From: Nemertoderma westbladi
Lineage: Eukaryota; Xenacoelomorpha; Nemertodermatida; Nemertodermatidae
Direction: 5' to 3'
Assembly (NCBI GenBank): GCA_032718475.1
Contig: JAUCBJ010007817.1
Span: 1 to 64,000, forward strand
DNA: 64,000 nt
Translations under genes and position numbers: made by a program
Shown: piece after piece, positions 49,001-51,045 of the stretch
Position numbering within the stretch: the stretch's first letter is position 1
Layout of the letters: each line of letters begins with the position of its first letter
Notes under the pieces: generated by a model
Database searches by the model: none
Seen by the model: only the letters and a program-made list of their open reading frames with translations
What the model was told of the DNA's origin: nothing

Positions 49001-51045
49001 AGCAAAGCATATTTGCCTCCGCACCCTGTTGAAAGTAGCAGCATACGAGATCTCGTGGACTTTAGACATTTTCAGTGAAAGGTGCTTAATGAACTGGGTG
49101 GCAGTTGGTGAAGCACCGCCAAATGCAGAGAATATAAGAGGGTTGAAGAGGGTTCAACTTCACGCACCCTATCTTCATAATTTATTTCTCATTCCTGGTC
49201 TCATGATAAAGATGAAGGGCTTCCAATTGTATATTGTAATAGGTATCTGCTAACGGATTAAATACCGAGACATCGATTAAACACTTCAGATAGTGGGAGG
49301 CACAGAATCCAGAAGCAGATATGTCTAAACGGGCTTGTTCGTCAGTGGATGTTGACACTCGAAAAAACTGTTCTATAGAGAAGCTGTTGGCAAATTCTGT
49401 AAGTGAATTAGTGATGAGGTCACGGATCTTGTTGTGGCGGATAGAAGGGTATCCATCTGTAGGACACAACAAAACATGTTGACAGAGAATCGTGTCCCAC
49501 AGGCACAATGAACAGGGGTGACCTTAGGTAGACAACTACAGCGAAGGCAAAGAGCATCTCTGAACTCTTCCTTTGTGAGATGGTTTGAATGGAGACTGGA
49601 GAGTGGTTGGATTGGTACTTAACCAAGTGGATGCTCCCTTCTCTGAAGTCAGCTCAACCAGCTTCTGGCGATCTTGGAGTAGGCTCACAACCACACGGTC
49701 CACCTTCAACTGAAACAATGTCTTCTCTATGGTCTTCTTGCTGCTGAATATCTGCTAATGTTTCTTACGAACTTCAGCCATATCATCCCACCTATTGAAT
49801 GGTACACAATAGCTTTTGAGTACTCAAAATGTCCTGCCAGATCAGAAGGCAGGGGAATCCCCAAATCAAACCTCCATGTCGAACCGGGAGAGAAAATAGG
49901 TCATGATCCACCTTAGACAGCACCGGTTTGTCGCTGATTGATGGAGTTCTTCAAGAACTGCTTCTTCCAAGGGACCAAACTGGTCAGTGGCACCAGGCAC
50001 CATATAATACCATATAATAATAAATAGAAAATTGTAGCCTACAGCCACCCTGTACCTGTATATGGGAGGGGTCATAATTCCTTACTGGTTCCAGTACGAA
50101 CAATTTAGTTTCATTTTCATACTGTGTAAGTTGTATGCTGAATAGTTAGTTGAGAAAGGTAAAATATCATTGAAGAGAAAGTATTTTCATAAATAATTTT
50201 TAATTTTCTTAACTATAATTTCTTGAAAATTAGTGAAACAAATCACTTTTTTATAATATTGGCGAGAAAAAAGGGATTTTTAAATAAAGACTATTTTTAC
50301 CGCATTATTACAGAATTTGAAATTTGTTGTTACAAAATTTCCATGTGCGTATAAATTTAGAATTAAAAATTTGTAACACATTGTTACCTCTTTTCATACA
50401 GGAGCATGCGATGTATTTCAATCGAACGGAGAAGTTCTTCCTGCTACTGTAAACAGTCTCAACGGTTATCTTCGTTACGACGATCAACAAGGAGATCAAT
50501 GGATCGTCATTCAACGAAGAATGAATGGGATTGTTGATTTCTATAGAAATTGGGATGAATACGTAGCTGGGTTCGGAGACATAAACAACGAGTTTTGGCT
50601 TGGCCTCGAAAATATTCACCAGCTCACCCAGCAGGGAGGAGTTCAACTGAGAGTAGAACTTTGCTACAATGATATCGTTAGTCATGCAGAATATTCATCC
50701 TTTGAAGTTCTATCTGCTGACACCAACTATGAGCTAAAGATATCTGGATACAATGACCAGGATTCTACCACCGGCGATTCGCTCTACCTCCCTAATTACT
50801 CTAAGACTCACAATGGAATGGCATTTACAACATATGACAATGATTTTGATAAGTCAACGGGTAACTGCGCACAGCGGTATAAAGGTGCGTGGTGGTACAA
50901 CAATTGCCATCTATCCAACCTTAATGGATTATACGGAGCCGTAGATAGTTTAGGACCTATCTGGTTTAGCTTATCTGGTTCTAACCCAGTTCAAATGGTT
51001 GAAATGAAAATACTGATTCAAGGTTGGTCCCAATTTATACAATAA
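3737..51045 (+). CDS. Host gene: PAN-EGF-cbEGF-fibrinogen-domain secreted protein (5' end outside window)
   Basis: Four + strand exons join in frame into one ~399-codon partial coding sequence: 3737-4021, 4151-4279, 28210-28350 and 50402-51045. Every junction has an AG acceptor and a GT donor and splits a codon after its first base (phase 1). Joined codons give Cys, Asp and Gly at the three junctions. The modules are PAN/apple, EGF, calcium-binding EGF and a terminal fibrinogen-related domain. This is an architecture of extracellular lectin or adhesion proteins (FREP/ficolin/tenascin-like in its last domain). Introns are 129 bp, about 23.9 kb and about 22.1 kb. The two large ones are filled with transposons. 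The first visible exon begins mid-codon, so a signal-peptide exon should lie upstream. Ligand and biological role cannot be inferred from sequence; self/non-self recognition is one possibility for FReD proteins. Confidence 0.85.
4151..4279 (+). CDS. Exon: EGF-like domain
   Basis: The acceptor is TTATTCAG ending at 4150 and the donor GTTAGA starts at 4280. The exon is 129 nt, phase 1-1. It encodes one six-cysteine EGF-like module (CLVC, DC, ECRC, GTC) and follows the PAN exon after an intron of only 129 bp. The intron contains repeats of TTTTCTCATTTGATTGAAT. The module lacks the D-x-D/N-E start of a calcium-binding EGF. Confidence 0.8.
4545..7424 (-). CDS. LINE ORF2: apurinic-type endonuclease plus reverse transcriptase (959 aa)
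   Basis: The N-terminal ~240 residues form an exonuclease-endonuclease-phosphatase domain: SYNCNSVR, LLQETQL (about residue 40), GDFNADP, SWLDHVLCS and SVSDHMPLL (about 232). The reverse transcriptase follows with DKAPGLDGLSAEHL, YRGISLSTILSK, the catalytic aspartate in MLDASKAFDRVNH (about 640), NGTRQGSIISPLLYNIYIDEL and the catalytic YADD (about 737). The C-terminus is the usual LINE thumb/tail (FNYLGHVISS, ARLLFNIPR). All catalytic residues I can check are present, so the enzyme could nick DNA and prime reverse transcription on its own RNA. Clade assignment within the CR1/L2/Rex group is inference. Confidence 0.88.
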   Translation of the reverse strand: MANISNLNIISYNCNSVRTPESQVVINKLCNNCDIVLLQETQLPKQELGFLATINKSFLARGLSAGDYSDGLLQGRPKGGLAFLWHESLDHAVEILDFNESRMYGIRIQLDNGETLLIINVYLPYDCPENHNIYSECLGKLTSILQTTKYSHCCLIGDFNADPKRFRYTELSDWCCSVNSCIYDVNILPPNSFTYVSDAHGSTSWLDHVLCSPSCVDLVSNVEIIYNLSVSDHMPLLTQLGIAASLPPSGGTDTGSESIPNPPPVHFDWEHSSSKTSDYAGHVNFMLGEVMASEDMVNLTNCNDTGCKCHHSDIDMLYNNITNVLSSASLYFIKHSGGDNKNNKNDTPNSHCHIPGWNDHVKDLYKKSLSAFKLWRNCGSPRQGNVFSEYLRAKARYKHAMRHCKRNASKIKHDKMAEALLNNSSTKHFWSQVRSHTTDKCPLPTRIGDDVGPVNIANMWKNHFQSLFNCVNDDTDSAYVNTCIDNAANIGFSNITYNEVMDSLLGLPSDKAPGLDGLSAEHLIHACCYNLVRAIALLINSIFIHNYMPAAMMESTIIPLVKDRSASLTCKDNYRGISLSTILSKVIEKVILERCFKYLDTTYNQFGFKPKLGTETCIYTLKEIVNYYLNNNSSVYVCMLDASKAFDRVNHFKLFRKLIDRGVPLYIVRIIMFWYRNQLVRVCWDGFFSPSFSVTNGTRQGSIISPLLYNIYIDELSKELNSSGIGCSICSLRLNHLIYADDLCLISNSIFGLQKLIDIAVAYATSNSIIFNTKKTKCLYFIHKSCALTSVARVKLYGSNIETVDKFNYLGHVISSSTDDDLDITRQMHQLYARGNTLARKFCHASVYVKTALFRAYCTPIYCNSLWASKNYSHRAYDKIRVAYNNCARLLFNIPRLTGEEPTSMSLSFGELRLPMFCHITYRSSQSLLNRILHSDNTILGGVYNLCRPYSVIFSLHQH
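7547..8803 (-). CDS. LINE ORF1 protein (418 aa), nucleic-acid-binding type
   Basis: This sits immediately upstream of ORF2 in the same orientation. The N-terminal ~110 residues are helical and charged. The middle (about 150-260) is low-complexity, Ser/Pro/Ala-rich. A folded segment of about 70 residues near 265-345 (RKLFLTGCHPDVDP... and SFLITCSEDQRSLLLDPSIWP) resembles the RRM-like or PHD-like C-terminal modules of LINE ORF1 proteins that bind the element RNA. The C-terminus is acidic (ESESEPESELG). The function as RNA-packaging partner of ORF2 is inferred from position. I do not recognise a specific family. Confidence 0.7.
   Translation of the reverse strand: MHAMTAASVPCSHVESDVLSYLWTSHTKGYTRDSIIYIVQSWPRFSDVMFKDAKSILLSKIPVSDREKNKQSFVKSRQSGDLFRKNTVGDILDIFDYAGYINRPDGDHLPQFIPKDLTVIPPFAISHADTALLLNRMSVMQDRLAVLEARPSCSHAAYGAVPMLPQERAESGAESTYSPAAAPAVPNTTSMAVSGSGNYSAAVIRNPSDDPQPSDDNYTLVTYRRPKRDPPRKQAVAARVRRGANNSNAPSFVQGSSTGTGGFRTVQPSRKLFLTGCHPDVDPAVILDHVKNSLGFADVTCYSISKAESPVRSFLITCSEDQRSLLLDPSIWPLYSRIRDFETRPRATRPVRVATGFNTAVPDSTATTAGSPPVGNSNAVIADANRYAALGTGTQGTETSLMAGESESEPESELGQDK
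8956..9583. other. Intron sequence without gene; G18 homopolymer
   Basis: I see no gene here. A run of 18 G lies at 9130-9147, followed by a T-rich tract. Around 9300-9370 the reverse strand reads PDDGAIEGRN before a stop, a possible tiny retroelement relic that I cannot assign. Confidence 0.5.
9584..9719 (+). repeat. Left copy of ~135-bp direct repeat flanking RTE copy 3
   Basis: This sequence starts TAGAGTTTCATTAAGTAAG and ends AGCCCCAAA. It recurs almost unchanged at 13476-13616, exactly on the other side of the RTE LINE at 9720-13478. I see one substitution (AAC versus ACC in the middle) and small length changes in the A-rich end. Its position makes it a very long target-site duplication. 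Confidence 0.85.
9720..13478 (+). mobile_element. RTE LINE copy 3, full length, inactivated
   Basis: This is a full-length member of the same RTE family as the intact copy at 58210-61957 and very similar to it by eye. It runs from the 5' GGTCAGGTCAAG end to the 3' (TAG)n tail. Lesions visible against the intact copy are a CGA to TGA stop at 10541-10543, an extra GGGC near 10650, a lost base near 10741, an indel near 10800, a CGA to TGA stop at 11517-11519 and a TGA at 13047-13049. The surviving open pieces are 10208-10543 (N-terminus), 10830-11519 (endonuclease, with GDFNAS and SSDHRLI), 11829-13049 (reverse transcriptase with VDFFKAFDS, GVLQGDTLAPFLF and LDFADDLG) and 13080-13439 (C-terminus). 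It cannot make the full protein. Confidence 0.9.
13476..13616 (+). repeat. Right copy of ~135-bp direct repeat flanking RTE copy 3
   Basis: This is the near-identical partner of 9584-9719, starting directly at the (TAG)n tail of the LINE. It has an additional TAAA unit in its A-rich end. Confidence 0.85.
13617..14320. other. AT-rich sequence with degenerate dispersed repeats
   Basis: No gene is seen. Three diverged copies of a block beginning TTAAnCGGGC... and continuing to a CATATCGAGA-like core occur near 13684, 13793 and 14069. This suggests an old tandem or dispersed repeat. Confidence 0.4.
14321..14360 (+). pseudogene. Small upstream piece of the retroelement interrupted by the BEL-like element
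   Basis: Reading across the BEL-like element with one GCTTT removed, this piece continues directly into 26193 onward in one frame: VYGHR on the left and FLGGYVGD on the right. This identifies the pre-insertion target as the coding region of a reverse-transcriptase element. Confidence 0.55.
14356..14360 (+). repeat. 5-bp target-site duplication, left (GCTTT)
   Basis: GCTTT lies immediately outside the TG end of the left LTR and is repeated immediately outside the CA end of the right LTR (26188-26192). A 5-bp duplication is typical of BEL/Pao and many other LTR-element integrases. Confidence 0.85.
14361..15542 (-). repeat. 3' LTR (1182 bp)
   Basis: This is a direct repeat of 25006-26187 starting TGTACGCG and ending TTTTACA on the + strand (TG...CA on either strand). 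In element orientation it begins TGTAAAAGCTTTTGCGG and is preceded by a short purine-rich GGGAGCGG, a plausible polypurine tract. By element orientation this is the 3' LTR. Confidence 0.9.
15621..16673 (-). CDS. Accessory Cys/His-rich protein in the env position of the BEL-like element
   Basis: The frame is open from 16673 (just after a TGA) to 15621. The first ATG is at 16514 (297 aa), but coding-like sequence with CRLC continues upstream of it. A cysteine/histidine cluster spans both parts: CRLC, VRCSYFH, YCTYC, VCPQ, QCHHC and DCPFYH. This looks like a multi-zinc module. The C-terminus is strongly basic (KKLRKRRPRKKG), suggesting nuclear or RNA binding. There is no signal peptide or membrane segment, so it is not a conventional envelope protein. 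I do not recognise the family. It sits between the pol remnant and the 3' LTR, in frame with the ORF at 16671-17069 and separated from it by one TGA. Confidence 0.6.
16671..17069 (-). CDS. Accessory ORF (132 aa), upstream half of a TGA-split frame
   Basis: The ATG is at 17069 and the stop TGA at 16671-16673. The protein is acidic at the N-terminus (TELIEDDLG) and later basic and arginine-rich (RNRLGRRTNMPRI). The downstream Cys/His-rich ORF is in the same frame immediately after the stop, with context ATC TGA GGA. One longer protein could be made by read-through, or the TGA could be a point mutation. I recognise no domain. Confidence 0.55.
   Translation of the reverse strand: MTELIEDDLGIRERYTLPLQAFVDSLIRGETDPTITEDDGRYIEPPMSQEQLTRELDYRKFTARYTHRNSTYMDFITTGHPIDLHDTDDVDTEREMVLFKYHTQRSRNDKPRIDHENYIRNRLGRRTNMPRI
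17070..18696. other. Non-coding interval of the BEL-like element with imperfect duplication
   Basis: No coding frame is seen. Two diverged copies of a roughly 165-bp block lie in tandem at about 17885-17990 and 18055-18160. They share CCAGA-C-GTCTGG, TTGTCTTT-AAG and GCGATATCTTAAT-GACTAGAA. This interval occupies the place where the RT, RNase H and integrase genes of an autonomous element would be expected. Confidence 0.5.
18697..22194 (-). CDS. Gag-protease polyprotein of BEL/Pao-like element, fused to a post-RNase H remnant (1165 aa)
   Basis: Domains in order: an Ala/Glu-rich coiled coil (about 1-110), a variable linker, a DUF1759-type gag core near 400-570 (VKFNGDEMKWLPFNEYYKDS, LRFLIKCLEGPP), a Cys-rich nucleic-acid-binding cluster near 700-760 (CALCDGPHRLSVC, CYNCLRQGHQRRTC, CAKCGAKHHILLH) and an aspartic protease near 880-1030 (ALLDSGSTGTFID). 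At about residue 1085 the sequence jumps to WRHCLGTINPADIASRG, which in Pao polyproteins follows the RNase H. The polymerase is thus deleted in frame, and the frame ends soon after. An in-frame TGA at 22234-22236 separates this frame from the ORF upstream. It may supply particles but not replication enzymes. Confidence 0.85.
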   Translation of the reverse strand: MLDAIDAEMLAANQAKFDEKLRLVRVQEEQVKKKAIEDRKALAVEVAKAAAAVEAAKAAAAMALAEAEQRASEETTQLELENLQETQDCINKQLTASQMQMRSRSTPKRQGYTSSEEGETTDPEGGGNRSRLSRRRKTSHRHKLPDLPPAVRRQLARTDLGSTEPTDQIIQVKTLPTIVDEPEIIRPVVPKATPVLETPVLPELNSKFPLHSTTLPVPGRTVHENIPVLEAEREIKDLSPVVPRRPATMLATPASAVEWVEEGRRGMNLLLRQMQETVHQLKGTVRESRVELQEVQQSIALERDKLVNIQKGIPIPPVTLCQPVRSEVSHAQGVEPTRIYTASEVETPIANPIKGDYKPVVNDIPYRPDNNPGNLYTDNSILNNTMAQESFTRQMARTEARQAVKVGEIVKFNGDEMKWLPFNEYYKDSIQNSVLSNGEKLRFLIKCLEGPPKLMALKFIGYPDGLRQVWDTLNIRYGNKDNIAKYLYAKLVAPRNFLSSGIIEFSDEIQEICRQLDWLGKPHEYQSSMVIGAVVSTLPKGGVCTRWDKKVLYMNEQQRRSPTMADLMSFLDSEVKLQLIKQSREKTSENKVSEKPVSRRRIIPVCYTDDGESQASQEEDSGKDTAKSYYDNKTYKDISKYKSRTSDRREQVTTTPTTSPKRIHGRKPEERMRVHNVTQGKVSNIKPKCALCDGPHRLSVCAEFLKKSLVDKREVMWDKRLCYNCLRQGHQRRTCYSDVRCAKCGAKHHILLHSEFERNNPSQVSEPELHVQFSDVNDTDQESEMEGFYTDEFSDANESCYLINTAVYRALTYEKDTDNEFPPTTFDRQPSWKAPTSNVGIREFPVVQVRVHGPTKGYIVNALLDSGSTGTFIDQELAEDIFAGQPKFQTKLNMSGIMQVWKSTITADYYVGALSTPQDKLGAQSIRSVKMVAIKNFATTQVEPYNWGEDESIQQLKIPRFHTDYPGVQILIGQNAHEALETLEKRPAQPQPLQTYAVRTRVGWYFTGPSRRTLKERLPQQQVYQVKEWEVESSDVDDPTEGTPYSSDNDDINSNVDQWRHCLGTINPADIASRGATPQELIDTPGWLGGSDSLSKEEEEWPPHLTTAEIRQAKGAEKVTQQLNRPASRLCLLERDRKLSGNYGRQDTLPTTTSLIRQISRDSIT
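22234..22779 (-). CDS. N-terminal gag segment (181 aa) ending at in-frame TGA
   Basis: The first ATG of the element lies at 22779 (MADTRQTLSDS). The protein is Ser/Glu/Pro-rich with a basic patch (KLVKRRWSAIGTRAQVKRD) and an acidic tail. It stops at TGA (22234-22236), after which the same frame continues without interruption into the 1165-aa polyprotein. Context is AGA TGA CTG. The related leader at 45973-46005 starts with the same codons, so this is the true gag start of the family. Confidence 0.65.
   Translation of the reverse strand: MADTRQTLSDSLLETTACFSDQSVENPRPRSETPHTVRRATPAVVVSEPRLVGAISQFAKLVKRRWSAIGTRAQVKRDQEEAIKQQQPPSQEPSSQRPDSSSSSDTVERTPERGAKMADTVYDERPTYEESTDATSSQEESEVESEVESELTAAEKPRTRDAIDIYLSDYQRFIGDEELRR
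22780..25005 (-). other. 2.2-kb untranslated leader with 288-bp tandem duplication and ACCGGT palindromes
   Basis: No coding frame is seen. The palindromic core ATACCGGTAT/TACCGGTA occurs repeatedly (for example near 22919, 22977, 23033, 23101, 23158, 24804 and 24887). A block containing TAAATAAACTACAGTAT is present twice, at about 24181-24330 and 24469-24620, as an imperfect tandem duplication with a period near 288 bp. A related leader occurs in reverse orientation at 44192-45972. Confidence 0.65.
25006..26187 (-). repeat. 5' LTR (1182 bp)
   Basis: This is the partner of 14361-15542. In element orientation it carries the promoter side, including CCAAT-like boxes (the reverse complement of ATTGGCTG near 25938 and CCAATGGCC near 25974). 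I could not identify a convincing tRNA primer-binding site after its inner end. Confidence 0.9.
26193..27525 (+). pseudogene. Retroelement RT C-terminus with PD-(D/E)XK-like tail domain (fragment A)
   Basis: The + strand encodes the C-terminal half of a non-LTR-type retroelement protein. It includes LGGYVGDAAALV, CEWDYILRVCKPEE, LPVRHGGVGIRDP and a cysteine-poor linker. A tail has HNEIRDVFGDLLTG, VRADLVSRGVW, ASFDVSIINLDATSY, FTPLVCSTDGVWGAEA and LCLRGGRRPW. The E...D...FDV arrangement resembles a restriction-like endonuclease fold; that is inference. A TGA near 26325, frameshifts around 26940-27000 and a TGA at 27400 show it is dead. Fragments of the same family occur at 36040-36462 and 48870-49990. 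Confidence 0.65.
27723..28004 (-). pseudogene. Penelope-like element fragment: GIY-YIG endonuclease
   Basis: The minus-strand frame reads LLTCMQHKGLFYIGQTEQVLRERMSKHRSN and later VEHFLECP. This matches the GIY-YIG nuclease at the C-terminus of Penelope-like retroelements (G-x-YIG, the downstream arginine and the histidine in SKHR). No reverse transcriptase is attached, so it is a 3' fragment. It lies about 200 bp upstream of the cbEGF exon. Cysteines that usually precede the nuclease are partly lost. Confidence 0.65.
28210..28350 (+). CDS. Exon: calcium-binding EGF domain
   Basis: The acceptor is AATCAACAG ending at 28209 and the donor GTAATTG starts at 28351. The exon is 141 nt, phase 1-1. 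Translation begins DVDEC when the split codon is completed by the last base of the EGF exon. It continues with the cbEGF pattern HGC, GCC, GSYQCEC and QCQ. DVDEC plus the aromatic residue after GS is the classic calcium-binding EGF signature. The exon is an island about 24 kb from its upstream neighbour and 22 kb from its downstream neighbour. Confidence 0.85.
28389..28620 (-). pseudogene. LINE RT fragment with FADD motif
   Basis: The minus strand reads NPLVGAITIS, MGFTIQECKSSRYPATTVTES and DFADDIALFSNTLADA, the polymerase active-site block of a LINE from a family other than the RTE copies. It is short, with no endonuclease, and begins just downstream of the cbEGF exon. Confidence 0.6.
28684..28805 (+). 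repeat. Short tandem repeat, ~37 bp, about 3.5 copies
   Basis: Copies of a unit containing CACTATTATTTCCCTAATCA and AACTCTTTCCAGA follow each other with only a few differences. There is no coding content. Confidence 0.7.
28830..30893 (-). mobile_element. RTE LINE copy 4, decayed, interrupted by another LINE tail
   Basis: Two blocks match the intact RTE copy in the same orientation: about 28890-29796 (endonuclease and linker region) and 30196-30893 (N-terminus and 5' UTR, ending near the GACCTGACCTGAC end). Between them about 370 bp of RTE sequence is replaced by 29797-30195. The 3' half (reverse transcriptase) is absent. Frameshifts and stops occur throughout. Confidence 0.8.
29797..30195 (-). 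mobile_element. CR1/L2-like LINE 3' UTR with (ATTGA)n tail inside RTE copy 4
   Basis: On the minus strand the segment ends AGACTAATAAAATTGAATTG followed by further ATTGA repeats (29797-29832), a tail style of CR1/L2-type LINEs. The body has a short perfect hairpin, CTTCAGTCAG/CTGACTGAAG. No coding frame is seen. Confidence 0.5.
30894..31714. other. Intron sequence without recognisable feature
   Basis: About 800 bp, AT-rich with T-runs near 31020-31090. I see no coding frame, RNA or repeat worth naming. Confidence 0.5.
31715..32005 (+). repeat. 30-bp minisatellite, about nine units
   Basis: Units of about 30 bp around GCCACCGTCTCTGNGACGCC and CACCCATCANCG repeat with scattered changes. As 30 is a multiple of three, both strands stay open (for example PPISATVS on the + strand). 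The + frame runs on into the retroelement fragment at 32006-32606. Confidence 0.8.
32006..32606 (+). pseudogene. Possible N-terminal fragment of the PD-(D/E)XK-tailed retroelement
   Basis: Two overlapping + frames (to 32265, then 32189-32602) encode SGVGSTLLPNRNRANVS, SLVALLVRDMVSLLDNEAKA and RRVALWCSGEIEALLQEAER. The last motif resembles the helical segment upstream of the polymerase in the retroelement family whose tails occur at 26193-27525 and 36040-36462. The two frames imply a frameshift. This is weak recognition and may be another element. Confidence 0.35.
32610..33885 (-). pseudogene. Gypsy/Ty3 LTR-retrotransposon fragment: RNase H and integrase
   Basis: The 33885-33439 frame is RNase H (TTDASDIGVGVVLEQ, SAYDKELLAIV, YTDHKPLTFAL, DSLSRAPL). 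After one in-frame TAA, the same frame continues as integrase: a zinc-binding CLQCQKSK, VDIVGPLPCSQGYTYLF, SDRGGQFES and NGIIERYHRQLK, carrying the D, D and E catalytic residues. Homology stops near 32610; the remaining open frame to 32233 is chance overlap with another element. The polymerase upstream of 33885 and both LTRs are missing. Confidence 0.85.
34058..34990 (+). repeat. 54-bp minisatellite, about 17 units
   Basis: A unit of about 54 bp containing GGCCAGCTGTAGCCATGACG, then AAGCGGCNTTGCCAACNAGG and a GGGGGATG end, repeats with mild variation (a few units are 53-55 bp). The period is a multiple of three, so long open frames appear in several frames on both strands. I treat these as by-products of the repeat and not genes. 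Confidence 0.9.
34991..35319. other. Unassigned sequence
   Basis: No gene or repeat is recognised between the two repeat blocks. Confidence 0.4.
35320..35835 (+). repeat. Complex GC-rich degenerate tandem repeats
   Basis: Two intermingled units occur. TTATTACGAGCCTGAAAGGGACTCGG-like blocks occur near 35360, 35457 and 35586. A second unit with TAGCCAAGCCGTACCGCTTT and CGGGAAGGGTGGGA occurs twice, near 35653 and 35752 (about 100 bp apart). Open frames within follow the repeat and do not resemble proteins. Confidence 0.7.
36040..36462 (+). pseudogene. Retroelement PD-(D/E)XK-like tail domain (fragment B)
   Basis: The same protein tail as at 27060-27525: ASFDIAVVNADAPSY, then a TGA at about 36136, then VHYSTVCKDRRISFTPLVGTTDGVW, EAEILIRHLAETL and SLCLRGGRRPW. 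It starts abruptly just before the FDIAV strand, so it is a 5'-truncated 3' end, as expected of target-primed integration. It is dead because of the stop. Confidence 0.65.
36463..36972 (+). other. Probable leader or partial LTR of the second BEL/Pao element
   Basis: No coding frame is seen. The sequence CATGGTGTCGGGAATAATGG near 36758 might be the primer-binding region after an LTR end, but I could not find a second LTR copy in the window, so boundaries are not defined. Confidence 0.3.
36973..37344 (+). CDS. Small ORF at 5' end of BEL/Pao element B (123 aa)
   Basis: It is the first open frame of the element and starts MELSITPIDIIQVEPG. It has a possible beta-rich first half (WHIEVKVQGTDVGRFRI), an acidic segment and a helical C-terminus (LKGVETPLSDIQTQLQKI). 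It may be an N-terminal gag segment separated from the main gag by a stop and a frameshift region at 37345-37683. No known domain is recognised. Confidence 0.4.
   Translation: MELSITPIDIIQVEPGTWHIEVKVQGTDVGRFRITSVLRYRISSNKRGARMIEDNVYDTDGMEPHTDSETDEVPNVKNMARRLGALKGGVTRAYHRIEKQLKGVETPLSDIQTQLQKIRSILQ
37684..39123 (+). pseudogene. Gag (DUF1759-type) of BEL/Pao element B
   Basis: A long Glu/Lys/Gln coiled coil opens the protein. It is built of near-repeats of KQEAERQKQ and EMRKVEAEQQ (about residues 25-120; the DNA repeats 57-66 bp units). After a Pro-rich linker comes the DUF1759 core, VDPVDYLGFKKWFFAQIGS and KPRRIVKCFEGGS. A TAG at 38863-38865 interrupts it, and the same fold continues at 38866-39123 (IQEFSDSMKDAYYTLKPL, PGWLQSKWAYKC). 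The protein would assemble the particle. Confidence 0.75.
39279..40871 (+). pseudogene. Zinc knuckle, aspartic protease and start of RT, BEL/Pao element B
   Basis: The frame 39279-39773 has the Cys-rich cluster HRGCFRCLGTDHYVRDC and SCCMVCNDLQHHTLLH, then the protease motif AFLDNGSDGTIID (Asn where Ser or Thr is usual). A TAA follows at 39771, and the frame continues from 39774 and on through 39834-40871 with the protease tail (LLIGLDTLELHIP) and the first RT blocks (AQKGSKIRVVNDAAAMYQ, KIAFTCDIKAMFHQV, with the first catalytic aspartate in CDIKAMF). A TGA ends it at 40869. Confidence 0.75.
40942..41322 (+). pseudogene. RT active-site block of BEL/Pao element B
   Basis: This frame carries the catalytic YVDD (RRCFYVDDGCAG) and the downstream LKRGDFSLGKFRS typical of Pao reverse transcriptases. 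It is frameshifted relative to the preceding RT segment (40869-40942), and a further break follows at 41322. Confidence 0.75.
41487..42080 (+). pseudogene. RNase H-like (A17-type) region of BEL/Pao element B
   Basis: Motifs include FQLHTFSDASNTGIGMVTF, IPRLELQAAVSAV, FWVDLSIVLYYLHS and QWHHINGKENPADLSSRGAT. The last motif is the counterpart of the WRHCLGTINPADIASRG segment left in the RT-deleted element at 18697-22194, and so marks where that deletion ends. The frame stops at TGA 42078-42080. Confidence 0.75.
42523..43014 (+). pseudogene. Truncated integrase of BEL/Pao element B
   Basis: An HHCC-type zinc domain (QQCHEENHHAGQNWIMANIKQRYW, CFPCRRY) is followed by the start of the catalytic core: GIDCFGPF with the first aspartate, GAIFTCLRSRAIYLDLV, and FVANNGS where an SDNG-type motif would be. 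Coding homology ends at 43014 before the final glutamate, so no complete DDE core exists. Confidence 0.75.
43015..44191 (+). repeat. LTR of a BEL-like relative of the 14361-26187 element
   Basis: The sequence starts TGTAAAAGCTTTTGCGG and follows the reverse complement of the LTRs at 14361-15542 and 25006-26187 over its full length, but is clearly diverged. Near its start three copies of a GCGGACATAACAAGCCATTT-like module with a closing CCGC lie at 43028-43055, 43078-43105 and 43127-43153. It is a 5' LTR by orientation, because a matching leader follows. Confidence 0.8.
44192..46008 (+). mobile_element. Leader and first gag codons of truncated BEL-like element
   Basis: The reverse complement of the 22780-25005 leader is recognisable throughout (GCAATAAAGACGA, ACCGGTA palindromes, the AAATAAACTACAGTAT block). 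It ends with an ATG at 45973 and ADTKQTLSDS, matching the gag start of the younger element. After about ten codons homology is lost. Only one copy of the 288-bp leader block is present here. Confidence 0.75.
46009..48135. other. Intron sequence without gene
   Basis: About 2.1 kb without a recognisable gene. It includes a small TATG microsatellite at 46851-46870 and AT-rich stretches. Confidence 0.5.
48136..48781 (+). repeat. 38-bp AT-rich satellite, about 17 units
   Basis: The unit contains TTTAGTAATAAATATATGAG followed by CACTCTTCTT and ends ATCATA or AAAATA. Copies are almost identical, with a two-variant alternation and one shortened unit near 48605. The homogeneity suggests recent expansion. 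Confidence 0.92.
48870..49990 (-). pseudogene. Retroelement PD-(D/E)XK-like tail domain (fragment C)
   Basis: The minus strand reads, in broken frames, LVELTSEKGASTWLSTNPT, HKGRVQRCSLPS, CPTDGYPSIRHNKIRDLITNSL, ARLDISASGF, CLIDVSVFNPLADTY and QICFALLHASLMCIRGSKSS. This is the same kind of C-terminal domain as at 26193-27525 (HNEIRD, D...FDV) but from a different subfamily. Several frameshifts and stops make it a relic. It lies 400 bp upstream of the fibrinogen-domain exon. Confidence 0.6.
50402..51045 (+). CDS. Exon: fibrinogen-related domain (terminal exon)
   Basis: The acceptor CTTTTCATACAG ends at 50401. The exon completes a Gly codon and runs to a TAA at 51043-51045. It encodes about 214 residues of a full fibrinogen C-terminal (FReD) domain. 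Visible are the first Cys (ACDVF), WIVIQRR, FYRNWDEY, GFGDINNEFWLGLENIH, the calcium loop DNDFDK and the hallmark CA...GAWWYNNCHLSNLNG. It ends with VEMKI. All four domain cysteines expected of a ficolin/tenascin-type FReD are present, so it looks functional. An AATAAA overlaps the stop codon at 51042-51047, and ATTAAA hexamers follow within about 70 bp. Confidence 0.9.
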
